Shown piece after piece: positions 34,774 through 43,914 of a stretch of DNA of 64,000 nt (the first letter of the stretch is position 1; each line of letters begins with the position of its first letter). The notes under the pieces are model-generated. The model saw only the letters and a list, made by a program, of their open reading frames with translations, was not told the DNA's origin and did not search any database. The DNA is from Microbacterium sp. EST19A (GTDB lineage Bacteria; Actinomycetota; Actinomycetes; Actinomycetales; Microbacteriaceae), in NCBI RefSeq assembly GCF_019969685.1, contig NZ_JAHXYZ010000002.1, positions 1,364,001-1,428,000 of the forward strand. The letters run 5' to 3'. Made by a program: the position numbers and the translations under genes.

Positions 34774-37700
34774 TTACAGCGAAGGCCCGACCCGCTGTAC
34801 TTCGGTGCGGCGGGTTCGTTGCTGCTCGGGCTGGTGGGCTTGGGCGAGGTTCTGTGCCCGGTGGAGGGCGGCACGAGCGCGGGTGGCGTCGGTCTTCTGC
34901 GCCTCCGTCTCGGCGGGCGCCCCGAGCGGTGACGATCCGGTGATTCCGTATCGGTCTCGGTAGGCGGCGATGGTGCGGGCACCGTAGCGCCATGCCTGGG
35001 CTGCTCGTGGCTGCTTCGGTTGCGTTCCGAGCTTCGTGATCCACTCGTGTTTGTTTGTGAGTGCGGTGTTGAGGAGGGCATTGGCGCGGTTCTCGATGAG
35101 GTCGCGCCGGTCGGTCAGAGCCCGCCGCATCTCGGATGGCATGATGCCTGTGGCTTCCGGGATGAGGCCGGCGATCAGGCGCGGCGCCGTGCGAGCACGG
35201 CCGGCGCCCGGTGGGCGGGATGTCGCTTTGGCGACCCGGTCGTGCAGGACGGTGGCGATGTCTTCGGCGTCTCCGAGCCCACGCGCTCTGACTAGGCGTG
35301 GCAGCAGGGTCTCGATGTCGTGCTGGTTCGCTTCGGCCCGCCGAAGCTCGGCGGTCAGAGCCCCGAATGCGGGTGAGGCGATCGCGGCCTCGGCATCGTT
35401 GTCGCTGATACCTGAGGATCTGATGAGTGCGGCCCAGCGGTCGTGTTGTGCGGCGGCGGCCAGTGTCTCGTATTCGGCGGCGAGCTGGCCGATCGAGGCC
35501 CAGTTGTCCTGCTCTGCCGCGAGGGAGTCGTGGGCGGAGAGCTCGGCGCCGACGTGCTGCAGCACCCCGAACAACACGCTTCGGGCGGTTGCCTCGTTAT
35601 CGTCGCCGGGGTGCGGGCCGTCGTGGGCGGGGTCGGGCTTGTCGACGGCGACGTAGGCGATGTTCTCTTCGCGGCCGCGGGTCATGGCGACGTAGAACGT
35701 CTCCCTGGTCATCGACGCATCCGTCAGGACGTGCGAGGAGTCCACGGTGATGCCCTGCGCCCGGAAGGACGACACGGCGTACCCGAGGTCGAGGTGTTCG
35801 CTAGCGTAGCCGGCTGGGACCACCACCGACCCACCCCACCTGCGCCCGGCGCGGCGCAGGGCGAGGGCGCCATCGTCAAGCACCTCGGTGACTGTCCATC
35901 TGTCGCCGTTGCGGACCCAGGACCGGCCGGCGCGTAGGCGGCGGTCATTGCGGCGGGTGATGACGGTATCGCCGCCTGCGGCGCGGGTGCCGTCGTGAAG
36001 TTCGACCTCGCGGCGGGCGTTCACCGTGCCGTCGAGGATCAGATCGGCCCGTGCCCTGTTGTTGAGGGCTTGGACGGATTCGTTGGAGTCGGTCACGAGG
36101 ACGCTGGCCCGCCCAGCGCGGGTGTCGGCTCGCCAGGCGGTGTAAGCAGCGTCGATCATGTCCTCGGTCTCACCGCCGATGACGCGGCGGTGCTCAGCGT
36201 AGGTGTCGATGGCGTCGGTGCGGCCGTGTCGCAGGCCGAGGGATGCGGTCTTCTCCCACGGGGTGACGAAACGGTGCACGTCGATCAGTTCCGGCGCGTC
36301 GTCGCGGTCGTGGACGAGGAGAAAGAACGCGCCGCCGGCGGTGACGGACTGGAGTTGGGCGTGGTCCCCGACCAACAGCACCTTCGCCCCTGCCTCCGAA
36401 GCCAGAGTGGTGACGCGGTCGAGGGAGAGCGTGCCTGCCAGCGATGCCTCATCGACGATGACGAGCTGGCCCTTGCGAAAGGTCTCGCCGGTGCGGTCGT
36501 GGGTGTCGAGCCACTTGGCCGTGTTCTCGGTCTGGATGCCGAGGTCATCGGCCAGGACCTCGGCGGCGACCGCCGACGGCGCGAGTCCCACGACGCTGCC
36601 GCGCCCATGTTCCTGCTCCCACGCCCACCGCAACGCCGACATCGCCGTCGTCTTCCCCGCACCGGCCGGGCCGACCAGCACGTCGACCACCCGCCCGGAG
36701 ACCGCGATCTTTGCCAACGCGACCGCCTGGTCGTCACCGAGCACGTGACCCTTGCTGTCGGGGCGCTTGGTAGTCCGTTCGACGGTCGTCAGCGGCACGG
36801 TCGGTGCGGTGGTGGTGCGGGCGCGCTCGAGAAGGCGATCCTCGGCGGCCAGGAGCACCTCGGACGTGAACAGGGCCGAGTGCTTCGGCCGGAACACGCT
36901 CGTGCCGTCCGGCCCACGGAACGCTGCCGGGCTGGACGCGAGCTCGGGCGGGGTCAGGTGCAGCGACGCGGCTTCGGCGGCGTCGACGACCAGTCCGATG
37001 ACGGCTTCTCGATCTTCGGTCGTGGCGAACCGGTAGCTCATCGTCTGTCGCGCCGACTCGGCGGCGAGGTTCCAGCGGTGCCAGGTGGAGCGCTTCTCAC
37101 CGACCGCGGTCACCACATCCTGCCCGAGCAAGGCGATCACATCGAGGGGCACGTCGTCGGCGTGCAGCAGCAACGGCTCATCGTTCACCGTGACGGTGCG
37201 CGCCCACGCGGTTGCATCCGCCCCGAGCACTTGTCTGGCGCGTTCCCGCCAGGATGCGGTGAGGTCGGCCAGCGACCGCACCTCCTTCTCGGGCCGGGTG
37301 GAAAGCGTAGCCTGGGCGCGGAGCTTCATAATCGTCGCCGGTGACGGCCGCCGCCCGCGCGTCTCCACGTACTGACCGATGAGGCGATCGGTCTCGGCGT
37401 CGATGTGCCCGGCACGGGTGGAGAACTCTTTGACGAGCGCCTCCGGCACCACGGTGATCGCCCACGCCGGGTTTCGATCGCGGCCCCTGTCGCGCGCCTC
37501 CCACGAGACACCGAGCATCCGGGTCAGGTGGTCAGCGAAGACCGCCTCGTGCAGTTCGGAGAGGGCGACCACGGCGGCATGCACAGGCCGCCCGTCCAAC
37601 GACCGCCACTTGCTGTCGAGGACGGTCTGCACCTTGTTGCTGATGACGACGTGCGTGTGCAGGTGCGGATCCCCCGCCCTCGAGTCGTAGTGATCGAACG

Positions 37701-38331
37701 CCGTGGCAATGAGACCTCGGACGTCCACCTGCGCAACCGCACCGTCGCGACCGGTTGCACCCGCACGGGTGGCTGCAACCTCCCGCTCCATGAAAGCAAC
37801 CACCTCCGCAACCGCCGCATGATGCGCGTCCAAAATCAACGACTGCGTCCTCGCATCCGAAACCGCCCACAACACGCTCGCCGACTTCGGGATCGAGAAC
37901 GTGCAATCGAACCCCGCCACCGCCCGCCGCGTCCCCCGCTCGGACTCCTCCGCCTCGATGGCAGCGACGGCCTCGGCACGTGATGCCGGCCCGCGAGCTG
38001 GACCAAGCGCCGCGGCGCGCGCCTCGACGCGCTCGGCAACGCTCCGATAATCGGGATACGCACGGCCGAGCGGTTCGCCAGTGATCGGGTCCCGGCCCAT
38101 ACCGACCAGGAGCTGAAGCTGAACCTCGGAGACCTGATCGCCCACCCGGATCCTCCCGCCCCCGAGCACTGTCACCCCGCCCCCTAGCCAGCGACCCGGC
38201 GGAGTGCCCTCAGCGTTGTAATAGCGCATCAACGGGGTAAAGAGCGACCTGTCGCCGTCGCCAGCCGCAACGGTGCGTAGCAGGTACTTATACCCGTCGC
38301 CCGCGCTCATCACCCGCATCGACACCGTCAC
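34774..38331 (-). CDS. traA: MobF-family conjugative relaxase (TrwC/TraA)
   Basis: A protein of about 1,185 residues that nicks DNA at oriT and unwinds it. The N-terminal relaxase domain begins MTVSMRVMSAGDGYKYLL; the three-His metal motif is in GDPHLHTHVVISNKV near residue 225. The helicase part has Walker A VGPAGAGKTTAM near residue 560, Walker B LVIVDEASLAG, and LSF1-type C-terminal motifs (GDTVITRRNDRR; SFRAQGITVDSSHVL). The GTG chosen follows AGAAGG by 9 bases; a GTG 27 bases upstream is possible. No conjugative secretion genes are seen, so the element is probably mobilizable. Confidence 0.92.
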   Translation of the reverse strand: MTVSMRVMSAGDGYKYLLRTVAAGDGDRSLFTPLMRYYNAEGTPPGRWLGGGVTVLGGGRIRVGDQVSEVQLQLLVGMGRDPITGEPLGRAYPDYRSVAERVEARAAALGPARGPASRAEAVAAIEAEESERGTRRAVAGFDCTFSIPKSASVLWAVSDARTQSLILDAHHAAVAEVVAFMEREVAATRAGATGRDGAVAQVDVRGLIATAFDHYDSRAGDPHLHTHVVISNKVQTVLDSKWRSLDGRPVHAAVVALSELHEAVFADHLTRMLGVSWEARDRGRDRNPAWAITVVPEALVKEFSTRAGHIDAETDRLIGQYVETRGRRPSPATIMKLRAQATLSTRPEKEVRSLADLTASWRERARQVLGADATAWARTVTVNDEPLLLHADDVPLDVIALLGQDVVTAVGEKRSTWHRWNLAAESARQTMSYRFATTEDREAVIGLVVDAAEAASLHLTPPELASSPAAFRGPDGTSVFRPKHSALFTSEVLLAAEDRLLERARTTTAPTVPLTTVERTTKRPDSKGHVLGDDQAVALAKIAVSGRVVDVLVGPAGAGKTTAMSALRWAWEQEHGRGSVVGLAPSAVAAEVLADDLGIQTENTAKWLDTHDRTGETFRKGQLVIVDEASLAGTLSLDRVTTLASEAGAKVLLVGDHAQLQSVTAGGAFFLLVHDRDDAPELIDVHRFVTPWEKTASLGLRHGRTDAIDTYAEHRRVIGGETEDMIDAAYTAWRADTRAGRASVLVTDSNESVQALNNRARADLILDGTVNARREVELHDGTRAAGGDTVITRRNDRRLRAGRSWVRNGDRWTVTEVLDDGALALRRAGRRWGGSVVVPAGYASEHLDLGYAVSSFRAQGITVDSSHVLTDASMTRETFYVAMTRGREENIAYVAVDKPDPAHDGPHPGDDNEATARSVLFGVLQHVGAELSAHDSLAAEQDNWASIGQLAAEYETLAAAAQHDRWAALIRSSGISDNDAEAAIASPAFGALTAELRRAEANQHDIETLLPRLVRARGLGDAEDIATVLHDRVAKATSRPPGAGRARTAPRLIAGLIPEATGIMPSEMRRALTDRRDLIENRANALLNTALTNKHEWITKLGTQPKQPRAAQAWRYGARTIAAYRDRYGITGSSPLGAPAETEAQKTDATRARAALHRAQNLAQAHQPEQQRTRRTEVQRVGPSL

Positions 38332-38358
38332 CCCGGCCACCCTTCTGCTTCTGCTCAC

Positions 38359-39044
38359 GAGGTGAGCAGAAGCCCGCTGAAAGCGGGCTCACCCTCGATC
38401 TGCAAGAGGCGTGGCAGCTGTGCGCTCGACTGTGGGGGTCGCGGATTCAGCAACATCCGCTGACCGAGATGGGCTGCTTTCTGAGGAACGTGCGGGGTGG
38501 GTGCCAACTGAGCTCGAGCACGCGTACGAGCATTTCCTCGGCAACCGTGCTCGACGACGAATCAGGGCGTGGAAGTGCTTCACATGACGAGCTGATCGTC
38601 CGGGACCAGGTGGCCCGTCTCCAACAGACCCTTTCGGCGCGCTTTCACTGCCGTCACTGGAGGACGAAGCTCGCGTGATCGTCTAGAACCTCACCGCAGG
38701 GGTGGCTGAGGTCGCGAGCGTCGACGGTGCGCTCGAAGAGGCCGACGTATACCAGTGGCAGCTTGCGGTCGATGCGAACGATCGTGTACGTGCGACGACG
38801 GTGCCGCAAGATTTGCGGCACCGCGATCATTGCGTGAAAGCTAGCGGCCTCTTCCCCCTAAGGTACGCCGCCGCGCCCGGGAGTCAATAGCGGCATCATC
38901 AGGCACGCGGTCTCGTCAGATTCAACTGTTAGACACGCGGGAGCTATGCGTGCACCTATCCGTCGCGGAGCCATAGTCACGCCTCGCCGCCGTGGGAGTC
39001 GCAACGTCGACGACGAACGGCGTCGCACGAGATAGGAGAACGCG
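38359..39044. other. Spacer upstream of relaxase; candidate oriT region
   Basis: A 686-base stretch between divergent relaxase and excisionase genes. It contains AGCCCGC-TGAAA-GCGGGCT (38370-38388) and a strong 11-bp dyad CGGTGCCGCAA / TTGCGGCACCG (38799-38823). MobF relaxases usually act beside their own gene, so a nick site here is plausible, but no known oriT consensus is recognised. One short ORF is listed separately. Confidence 0.4.
38411..38587 (+). CDS. Possible small protein divergent from the relaxase
   Basis: A 58-residue frame (..LLSEERAGWVPTELEHAYEHFL..) with reasonable codon use. The protein ends RRRIRAWKCFT. A GTG nine bases downstream has better spacing to AAGAGG and may be the true start. 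A neighbouring frame (SHDELIVRDQVARLQQTLS) continues similarly after the stop, so this could also be the head of a frameshifted gene. Confidence 0.35.
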   Translation: MAAVRSTVGVADSATSADRDGLLSEERAGWVPTELEHAYEHFLGNRARRRIRAWKCFT

Positions 39045-39245
39045 ATGAGCGCGGATCACAGCGCGGATCAGCCTCGGTTATTCCTCTCCGAGGAAGAGGC
39101 GGCGGCGCAGCTCGGCATCCACCGGACCACGCTGCGTGCGCTGGCCCTAGCTGGCCGCTCCCCCATCGAGCCAGTTAGTCTCACGGCGCACAAGCGAATC
39201 TACCGTCTCCGCGATCTCGAACGGTTGGGCGGGGTAGCGGAGTGA
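39045..39245 (+). CDS. Excisionase-like helix-turn-helix protein
   Basis: A 66-residue MerR-fold DNA-binding protein (LFLSEEEAAAQLGIHRTTLRALALAGRSPIEPVSLTAHKRIYRLRDLERL), typical in size and position of recombination directionality factors/excisionases. Its stop overlaps the integrase GTG, so the two are co-translated. A GGAGAACG purine run precedes its ATG. Confidence 0.8.
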   Translation: MSADHSADQPRLFLSEEEAAAQLGIHRTTLRALALAGRSPIEPVSLTAHKRIYRLRDLERLGGVAE

Positions 39246-40366
39246 GCATTGAGATGCGCCGGACTACAGCCGGAAGGCCTTACTATTTCGTTCGCGTCAA
39301 GTCTGGTCGCCGGCTGGTGGCATCCAAGGCGTTCGACATCAAGCGAGACGCCGAAGTATGGGAGCGGACGCAGAAGCATCTCGTCGAGACAGGCCGCCCG
39401 TTACCTCCTCCCCGGACCTTCACCCTCGGGAAACTCGTGACCCAGTTCAAGACGGCGCGCGCGGGCGGTAACTCGCACAGTGTTGACACTGACGTGAACA
39501 ACCTGAATGCGCTACCAGCGCACCTGCTCGAACGCCCACTCGCATCCATCAACGCGAGCGACATCCGCGCCCATCTGCTCGACCAACTGCGGGTCGGAAA
39601 GAAGCCTTCCACCGTCGCCCGGGCAAAGACCACGCTGAGCGCCCTCTTCACCTTCGCCGCTGCCGAAGGCCTTCTGCATCAGCCGCATCCCGTGCGCTCG
39701 ATGGCGCGGATCCCCGAGCTTGCAGCACCCGCGCTCCGTCCCGTCAGCCCCCATTCCATCCCTACGTCGCGGGTCGTTGCATCGGCTCTCACCGAACTCC
39801 GAGGGCGCCGCTCGGATATCGCTGACGTCTTCGAGTTCCTCTCGCTCACGGGACTGCGCTGGGGTGAGCTTCGCGCTCTCCGCACGAATTCCCTGTCGGA
39901 CGTTCCACTCCCGCAGTTGATCGTCGAGCGCTCACACTCCGATCGATACGAGGAGAAGGAGCCGAAGTCATGGCGCGGTGCGCGTCTGATCCCGCTTTCC
40001 CCTCGAGCAGTGGCCATCTTCCGCGACCAAGCCCGTGGGAAGTCGCCCGAGGCCTACTTGTTCACCAACCGCCGCGGCGAGCAGCTGAGCGTAGGCGTTG
40101 TCCGCAAGTTCCCTCTCGGCTTCCGCCGCCACGCGCTGCGCCACTACGCCGCATCCACCTGGTTACGGCTGGGAACACCTGTGAACGAGGTCGCCGAGTA
40201 CCTCGGCGACGATCCGCGCACAGTGCTTGCGGTATACGCGCACGTACTGGGAGACGACCAGCGGCGCGCGCACCTGCGACGCCTCGCGGCTGCCGAGGAG
40301 CATCCCTTCGAACAGCGCCGCGCTCGACCCTCACCTGGCGATCGCCTTCCCGGGCTCGGCAGCTGA
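39242..40366 (+). CDS. Tyrosine-type integrase
   Basis: A 374-residue site-specific recombinase. An N-terminal AP2-like arm-binding region (residues 1-50), a SAM-like core-binding domain (residues 60-150) and a catalytic domain follow. Catalytic residues seen are Arg206 (TGLRWGEL), His297 and Arg300 (RRHALRHYA), and the nucleophile Tyr332 (VYAHVLGD). It adjoins the 3' end of tRNA-Ser, the usual target of such integrases. Overlaps the excisionase gene. Confidence 0.93.
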   Translation: MSIEMRRTTAGRPYYFVRVKSGRRLVASKAFDIKRDAEVWERTQKHLVETGRPLPPPRTFTLGKLVTQFKTARAGGNSHSVDTDVNNLNALPAHLLERPLASINASDIRAHLLDQLRVGKKPSTVARAKTTLSALFTFAAAEGLLHQPHPVRSMARIPELAAPALRPVSPHSIPTSRVVASALTELRGRRSDIADVFEFLSLTGLRWGELRALRTNSLSDVPLPQLIVERSHSDRYEEKEPKSWRGARLIPLSPRAVAIFRDQARGKSPEAYLFTNRRGEQLSVGVVRKFPLGFRRHALRHYAASTWLRLGTPVNEVAEYLGDDPRTVLAVYAHVLGDDQRRAHLRRLAAAEEHPFEQRRARPSPGDRLPGLGS

Positions 40367-40527
40367 CAGTCCTCCGCGCGGCAACCGCACGCGGAGTTAT
40401 TGCATCGGTCCGCCGCTAACTGTGAACGGGACGGCCTCAACGGCTATTCGCACGAGGGGCGTGCGCGAAATAGGGAGGGGCGGCGAACGGCGGCGGTCGG
40501 GCAGTCCGTGGAACCCGTCACCCGATC

Positions 40528-40549
40528 GGGGGACACCTGGGGGACACCT
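40528..40549. repeat. Tandem 11-bp direct repeat near the attachment region
   Basis: GGGGGACACCT occurs twice in a row, 160 bases downstream of the integrase and 86 bases from the tRNA 3' end. Tyrosine integrases often use such direct repeats as arm-binding sites; the rest of this 268-base spacer shows only the tRNA terminator. Confidence 0.45.
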
Positions 40550-40603
40550 GGCGGTCGAAACGCGGCAATCACGCTGGACTGACGCAGTGTTCCGGGAACG
40601 AAG

Positions 40604-40627
40604 AAATCCCCGCCTGAGCGGGGATTT
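40604..40627 (-). terminator. Rho-independent terminator of tRNA-Ser
   Basis: A perfect 10-bp stem (AAATCCCCGC / GCGGGGATTT) with a CTGA loop, followed on the minus strand by T residues, 7 bases past the tRNA 3' end. Forward transcripts from the integrase would also end here. Confidence 0.75.
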
Positions 40628-40634
40628 TCACTGC

Positions 40635-40722
40635 GGAGACGAGGGGATTTGAACCCCTGGTCCCCGTGAGGGGACTCCACCTTAGCAGGGTGGTGCACTC
40701 GGCCGGACTATGCGACGTCTCC
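40635..40722 (-). tRNA. tRNA-Ser (anticodon GCU)
   Basis: An 88-base tRNA on the minus strand: acceptor GGAGACG pairs with CGTCTCC, the anticodon stem-loop CCACC-CTGCTAA-GGTGG presents GCT, a long variable arm (TCCCCTCACGGGGA) marks a class II serine tRNA, and the T-arm reads GGGGTTCAAATCCCC. No CCA is encoded. Its 3' half is the likely integration target of the adjacent element. Confidence 0.95.
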
Positions 40723-40807
40723 AGGCATCCGACCCGAAAGCACGGATGCACCTAGCCATCATAACGGGTCGGATGAGCAGGTACGAACCGAGCGATCTCG
40801 CGGCCCG

Positions 40808-41536
40808 TCAGGCGTCGAGCAGGCGTGTGGTGGCGGTCGCCATGTGGATCGCCATGGCGGATGCCGCGGCATCCGGATCGCCGGCGCGCACGGCATCGAG
40901 CACCGCGCCGTGCTCGGCGACCGCCTGTTCGGCGTGCACCCGATCGTGCACGGCACGGTCGGCGTACACCTGCAGCAACGACCGGACGACGTGCACGTGA
41001 TCGGTCAGGGTCTCGTTGCCCGCCGCCTCGGCGAGCGCGTGGTGGAAGTCGAGGTCGGCGCGGGCGAACGCGGCGAGGTCGTCGATGCTGGCGCGCATCT
41101 TCTCCACGCTCTTCTCGAGTCGCGCGATGATCGCGGCATCCGCGCGGGCGGCAGCCAGCCGGGCGACGAAGATCTCGAGTCCCTCGCGCAGCTCCAGCAG
41201 CTGAGCGGTGTTGCGCTCGCCGATCAGCAGTCCCCACCGCAGCGTCTGCGGCAGCAGTTCGCTGGCCGCTCCGCGGAGGTACGTGCCCGACCCGGGTCGC
41301 ACGTCGACGATCCCCAGGATCTCCAGCGCGGCGAGCGCCTCCCGCACGGCAGAGCGACCGACGCCGAGCGTTGCGGCGAGCTGTCGTTCGGGGGGCAGTC
41401 GCGTGCCTGCCGCGATGGATCCCCCCGTGAAGAGATCGAGCAGACGACGCGCCACCTCAGACACGGGCGTACCGGAAGGCAAAGCCCCGAGCGCGGCTGA
41501 GATGTCGTCGACGGCATCTCCGGGAAAAGCGGGCAT
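40808..41536 (-). CDS. GntR-family regulator (FadR subfamily)
   Basis: A 242-residue repressor: winged helix at residues 18-85 (SEVARRLLDLFTGGSIAAGTRLPPERQLAATLGVGRSAVREALAALEILGIVDVRPGSGTYL) and an all-helical FCD effector domain with metal-site residues (LDFHHALAEAAGNETL, then EHGAVLDAVRAGDPDAA). It is divergent from the tetrulose-phosphate operon and an operator-like dyad lies between them. The effector is probably a sugar acid or phosphate. Confidence 0.9.
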   Translation of the reverse strand: MPAFPGDAVDDISAALGALPSGTPVSEVARRLLDLFTGGSIAAGTRLPPERQLAATLGVGRSAVREALAALEILGIVDVRPGSGTYLRGAASELLPQTLRWGLLIGERNTAQLLELREGLEIFVARLAAARADAAIIARLEKSVEKMRASIDDLAAFARADLDFHHALAEAAGNETLTDHVHVVRSLLQVYADRAVHDRVHAEQAVAEHGAVLDAVRAGDPDAAASAMAIHMATATTRLLDA

Positions 41537-41573
41537 GGCTGCCAACTTACCGGCACCGCCGGTTGCGGCGCGC

Positions 41574-41602
41574 TTGCAATTGGTCAACCGGTTGGACAGT
41601 AT
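41574..41602 (+). promoter_or_regulatory. Promoter of the catabolic operon with operator in its spacer
   Basis: TTGCAA, a 17-base spacer and CAGTAT. The spacer contains GTCAACCGGTTGGAC, a near-perfect dyad around AACCGGTT, well suited to repression by the divergent GntR-family protein. Confidence 0.55.
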
Positions 41603-41711
41603 GGGAGCAGCAGCCGGGCCAATCCGGCGCGATCACCGTCGACACAGGAGTCACTGTGGGCATCCCCTCTTCTGCAGCATCCGGTCTCATCCCGCCCGCG
41701 AAGGCATCCCG

Positions 41712-43451
41712 ATGACCCGCCTCTGGAACGACCCCGCCGACTTCGCGGACGAGATGATCGCGGGCTTCCTCGCCGCGAACGAGCGCTCGGTGCGCGGCGT
41801 TCCCGGGGGCGTCGTGCGCAGCACCGTCGTGCCCGACGGCCAGGTCGCCGTCGTGATCGGCGGCGGCTCCGGCCACTACCCCGCGTTCGGCGGACTCGTC
41901 GGCCAGGGCCTCGCGCACGGCGCGGTCATGGGCAACCTCTTCGCCTCGCCATCCGCCCAGCAGGTGCACACCGTGGCCAAGGCCGCAGACCGCGGCGCCG
42001 GCGTCTTCCTCAGCTACGGCAACTACGCGGGCGACGTGCTGAACTTCGACGCCGCGCAGGAGCGGCTGCGCGCCGAGGGCATCGCGTGCGAGACGGTCAC
42101 CGTGACCGACGACATCTTCAGCGCCTCCGCCGACGAGAAGCACAAGCGCCGCGGCATCGCGGGTGACCTCACGGTGTTCCGCACCGCTGCGGCCGCCGCC
42201 GAGGCGGGCTACGACCTCGCCGGAGTCACCCGGATCGCGACACTCGCGAATGAGCGCACGCGCTCGTTCGGCGTCGCCTTCTCGGGCTGCACCCTCCCCG
42301 GCGCCCCGGAGCCGCTGTTCACGGTGCCTGCCGGCCGCATGGCGATCGGCCTCGGCATCCACGGCGAACCGGGCATCGAGGAGACCGACGTCCCGACGGC
42401 CGACGGCCTGGCCGAGCTCCTCGTGAGCCGTCTGCTCGACGAGGTGCCTGAGGGCGTCGAAATCTCCGGCGCGCGCGTCGTGCCGATCCTCAACGGCCTC
42501 GGCTCGCTGAAGTACGAGGAGATGTTCGTCGTCTACCGGCGCATCGCGCAGCTGCTCGCGGATTCCGGCCTCGTGCTCGTCGACCCGCACGTGGGCGAAT
42601 ACTGCACGAGCTTCGACATGGCCGGCACCTCGCTCACCCTCTTCTGGCTGGACGACGAGCTCGAGCAGCTCTGGGAGACCCCGGTCGACACCCCCGCCTA
42701 CCGGCGCGGTTCCGTCGTCGCGGCCGAGCGCGCCGAGGTAGCCAACGCGGATGTCGTCGCCGAGGCCGCCGTGGAGCAGGGCGACGACGCGTCGGTCGCC
42801 GCGGCCGCCGTGGTGCGCGCCGCCGTGCAGCGCATCGTCGACACGGTGGACGAGCACGTCGACGAGCTCGGGCACATGGATGCCATCGCCGGAGACGGAG
42901 ACCACGGCATCGGCATGCAGCGCGGCTCGCACGCCGCCCTCGCCGCAGCGGTCACCGCCGCCGACGCGGGCGCGGGTGCCGCCACGACCCTCTCCCGTGC
43001 GGCCGATGCCTGGGCCGACCGCGCCGGCGGCACCTCCGGCGCGCTGTGGGGCGTCATCCTGAACGCGATCGCCGCACACCTGGGCGACGCGGGACGACCG
43101 GATGCCGCCGCCGTGGCATCCGGCGTCGCAGACGGTCTGCAGGGCGTCATGACCTACGGCAAGGCCGAGGTCGGCGACAAGACCCTCGTCGACGCGCTCG
43201 TCCCCTTCAGCAGCACGCTCACCTCGGCGATCGACGGAGGCTCCTCCTTCGTCGACGCCTGGCAGACCGCGGCAGATGCCGCCACCGGCGCTGCAGCCGC
43301 TACCGCCGACCTGCTCCCCCGCATGGGCCGTGCCCGCGCCCACGGGCAGCACAGCGTCGGCACCCCCGACCCCGGCGCGCACTCGCTCGCGCTCATCGTG
43401 ACCACCGTCGGCGACCTCTTCGCCGACCTCGAAAGGAATCGCAATGACTGA
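41712..43451 (+). CDS. lerK: Dihydroxyacetone-kinase-family sugar kinase (probable L-erythrulose kinase)
   Basis: A 579-residue single-chain DhaK-DhaL kinase. The DhaK part (residues 1-330) has [12 protein letters not shown] and the covalent substrate-binding His in [11 protein letters not shown]; the ATP-binding DhaL part (about 360-570) has [17 protein letters not shown] and [12 protein letters not shown]-using fused forms phosphorylate dihydroxyacetone or tetruloses. Next to RpiB and TIM homologues and an ApnO-like enzyme, L-erythrulose kinase (LerK) is the most likely role, giving L-erythrulose 1-phosphate. First gene of a five-gene coupled operon. Glycerone kinase cannot be excluded from sequence alone. 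Confidence 0.85.
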   Translation: MTRLWNDPADFADEMIAGFLAANERSVRGVPGGVVRSTVVPDGQVAVVIGGGSGHYPAFGGLVGQGLAHGAVMGNLFASPSAQQVHTVAKAADRGAGVFLSYGNYAGDVLNFDAAQERLRAEGIACETVTVTDDIFSASADEKHKRRGIAGDLTVFRTAAAAAEAGYDLAGVTRIATLANERTRSFGVAFSGCTLPGAPEPLFTVPAGRMAIGLGIHGEPGIEETDVPTADGLAELLVSRLLDEVPEGVEISGARVVPILNGLGSLKYEEMFVVYRRIAQLLADSGLVLVDPHVGEYCTSFDMAGTSLTLFWLDDELEQLWETPVDTPAYRRGSVVAAERAEVANADVVAEAAVEQGDDASVAAAAVVRAAVQRIVDTVDEHVDELGHMDAIAGDGDHGIGMQRGSHAALAAAVTAADAGAGAATTLSRAADAWADRAGGTSGALWGVILNAIAAHLGDAGRPDAAAVASGVADGLQGVMTYGKAEVGDKTLVDALVPFSSTLTSAIDGGSSFVDAWQTAADAATGAAAATADLLPRMGRARAHGQHSVGTPDPGAHSLALIVTTVGDLFADLERNRND

Positions 43452-43914
43452 CACCCTCCGCCTCGTGATCGGCAGCGACGACGCCGGCTTCGACTACAAG
43501 GAGATCCTGAAGAAGGACCTCGAGGGCAGCACCGGCGTCGCCTCGGTCGTCGATGTCGGAGTGGATGCCGACGGTCACACCGCCTACCCGCGCGTCGCGA
43601 TCGCCGCCGCGGAACTGGTCGCTGCGGGCGAGGCCGACCGCGCCCTGCTCATCTGCGGCACCGGTCTCGGCGTCGCGATCGCCGCGAACAAGGTGCCCGG
43701 CATCCGCGCGGTCACCGCGCACGACTCCTTCTCGGTCGAGCGGGGCGTGCTGTCCAACGACGCGCAGATTCTCACCATGGGCCAGCGCGTCGTCGGCATC
43801 GAGCTCGCACGACGCCTGGTGCGCGAGTGGCTGACGTACCGCTTCGACCCGGCGAGCGCCTCGGCCGAGAAGGTGGCGGTCATCGGCGAATACGAGTCCA
43901 CCGGGTCGTGCTGA
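43444..43914 (+). CDS. rpiB: RpiB/LacAB family sugar-phosphate isomerase
   Basis: A 156-residue isomerase of the ribose-5-phosphate isomerase B fold. Key parts are [15 protein letters not shown] near the N-terminus, [28 protein letters not shown] with the catalytic Cys, and [14 protein letters not shown]. In tetritol and apionate pathways homologues (EryI/DerI) convert D-erythrulose 4-phosphate to D-erythrose 4-phosphate; I infer that role from context. It overlaps the kinase gene by 8 bases and the TIM gene by one. Confidence 0.9.
   Translation: MTDTLRLVIGSDDAGFDYKEILKKDLEGSTGVASVVDVGVDADGHTAYPRVAIAAAELVAAGEADRALLICGTGLGVAIAANKVPGIRAVTAHDSFSVERGVLSNDAQILTMGQRVVGIELARRLVREWLTYRFDPASASAEKVAVIGEYESTGSC

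Noticed and set aside
35995..37344. A 449-codon forward frame inside the relaxase gene
   Set aside because: Antisense shadow of the relaxase's helicase domain.
1..40366. Second copy of the tRNA-Ser 3' end (left attachment site)
   Set aside because: No duplicate of the T-arm/acceptor sequence was found by reading; the left end is presumably outside the window.
41547..43454. A 635-codon open frame antisense to the dihydroxyacetone-kinase-like gene
   Set aside because: Composition is Gly/Ala/Val/Arg/Asp-rich without any family pattern, while the forward frame is a complete DhaK-DhaL protein. It is a GC-rich shadow.
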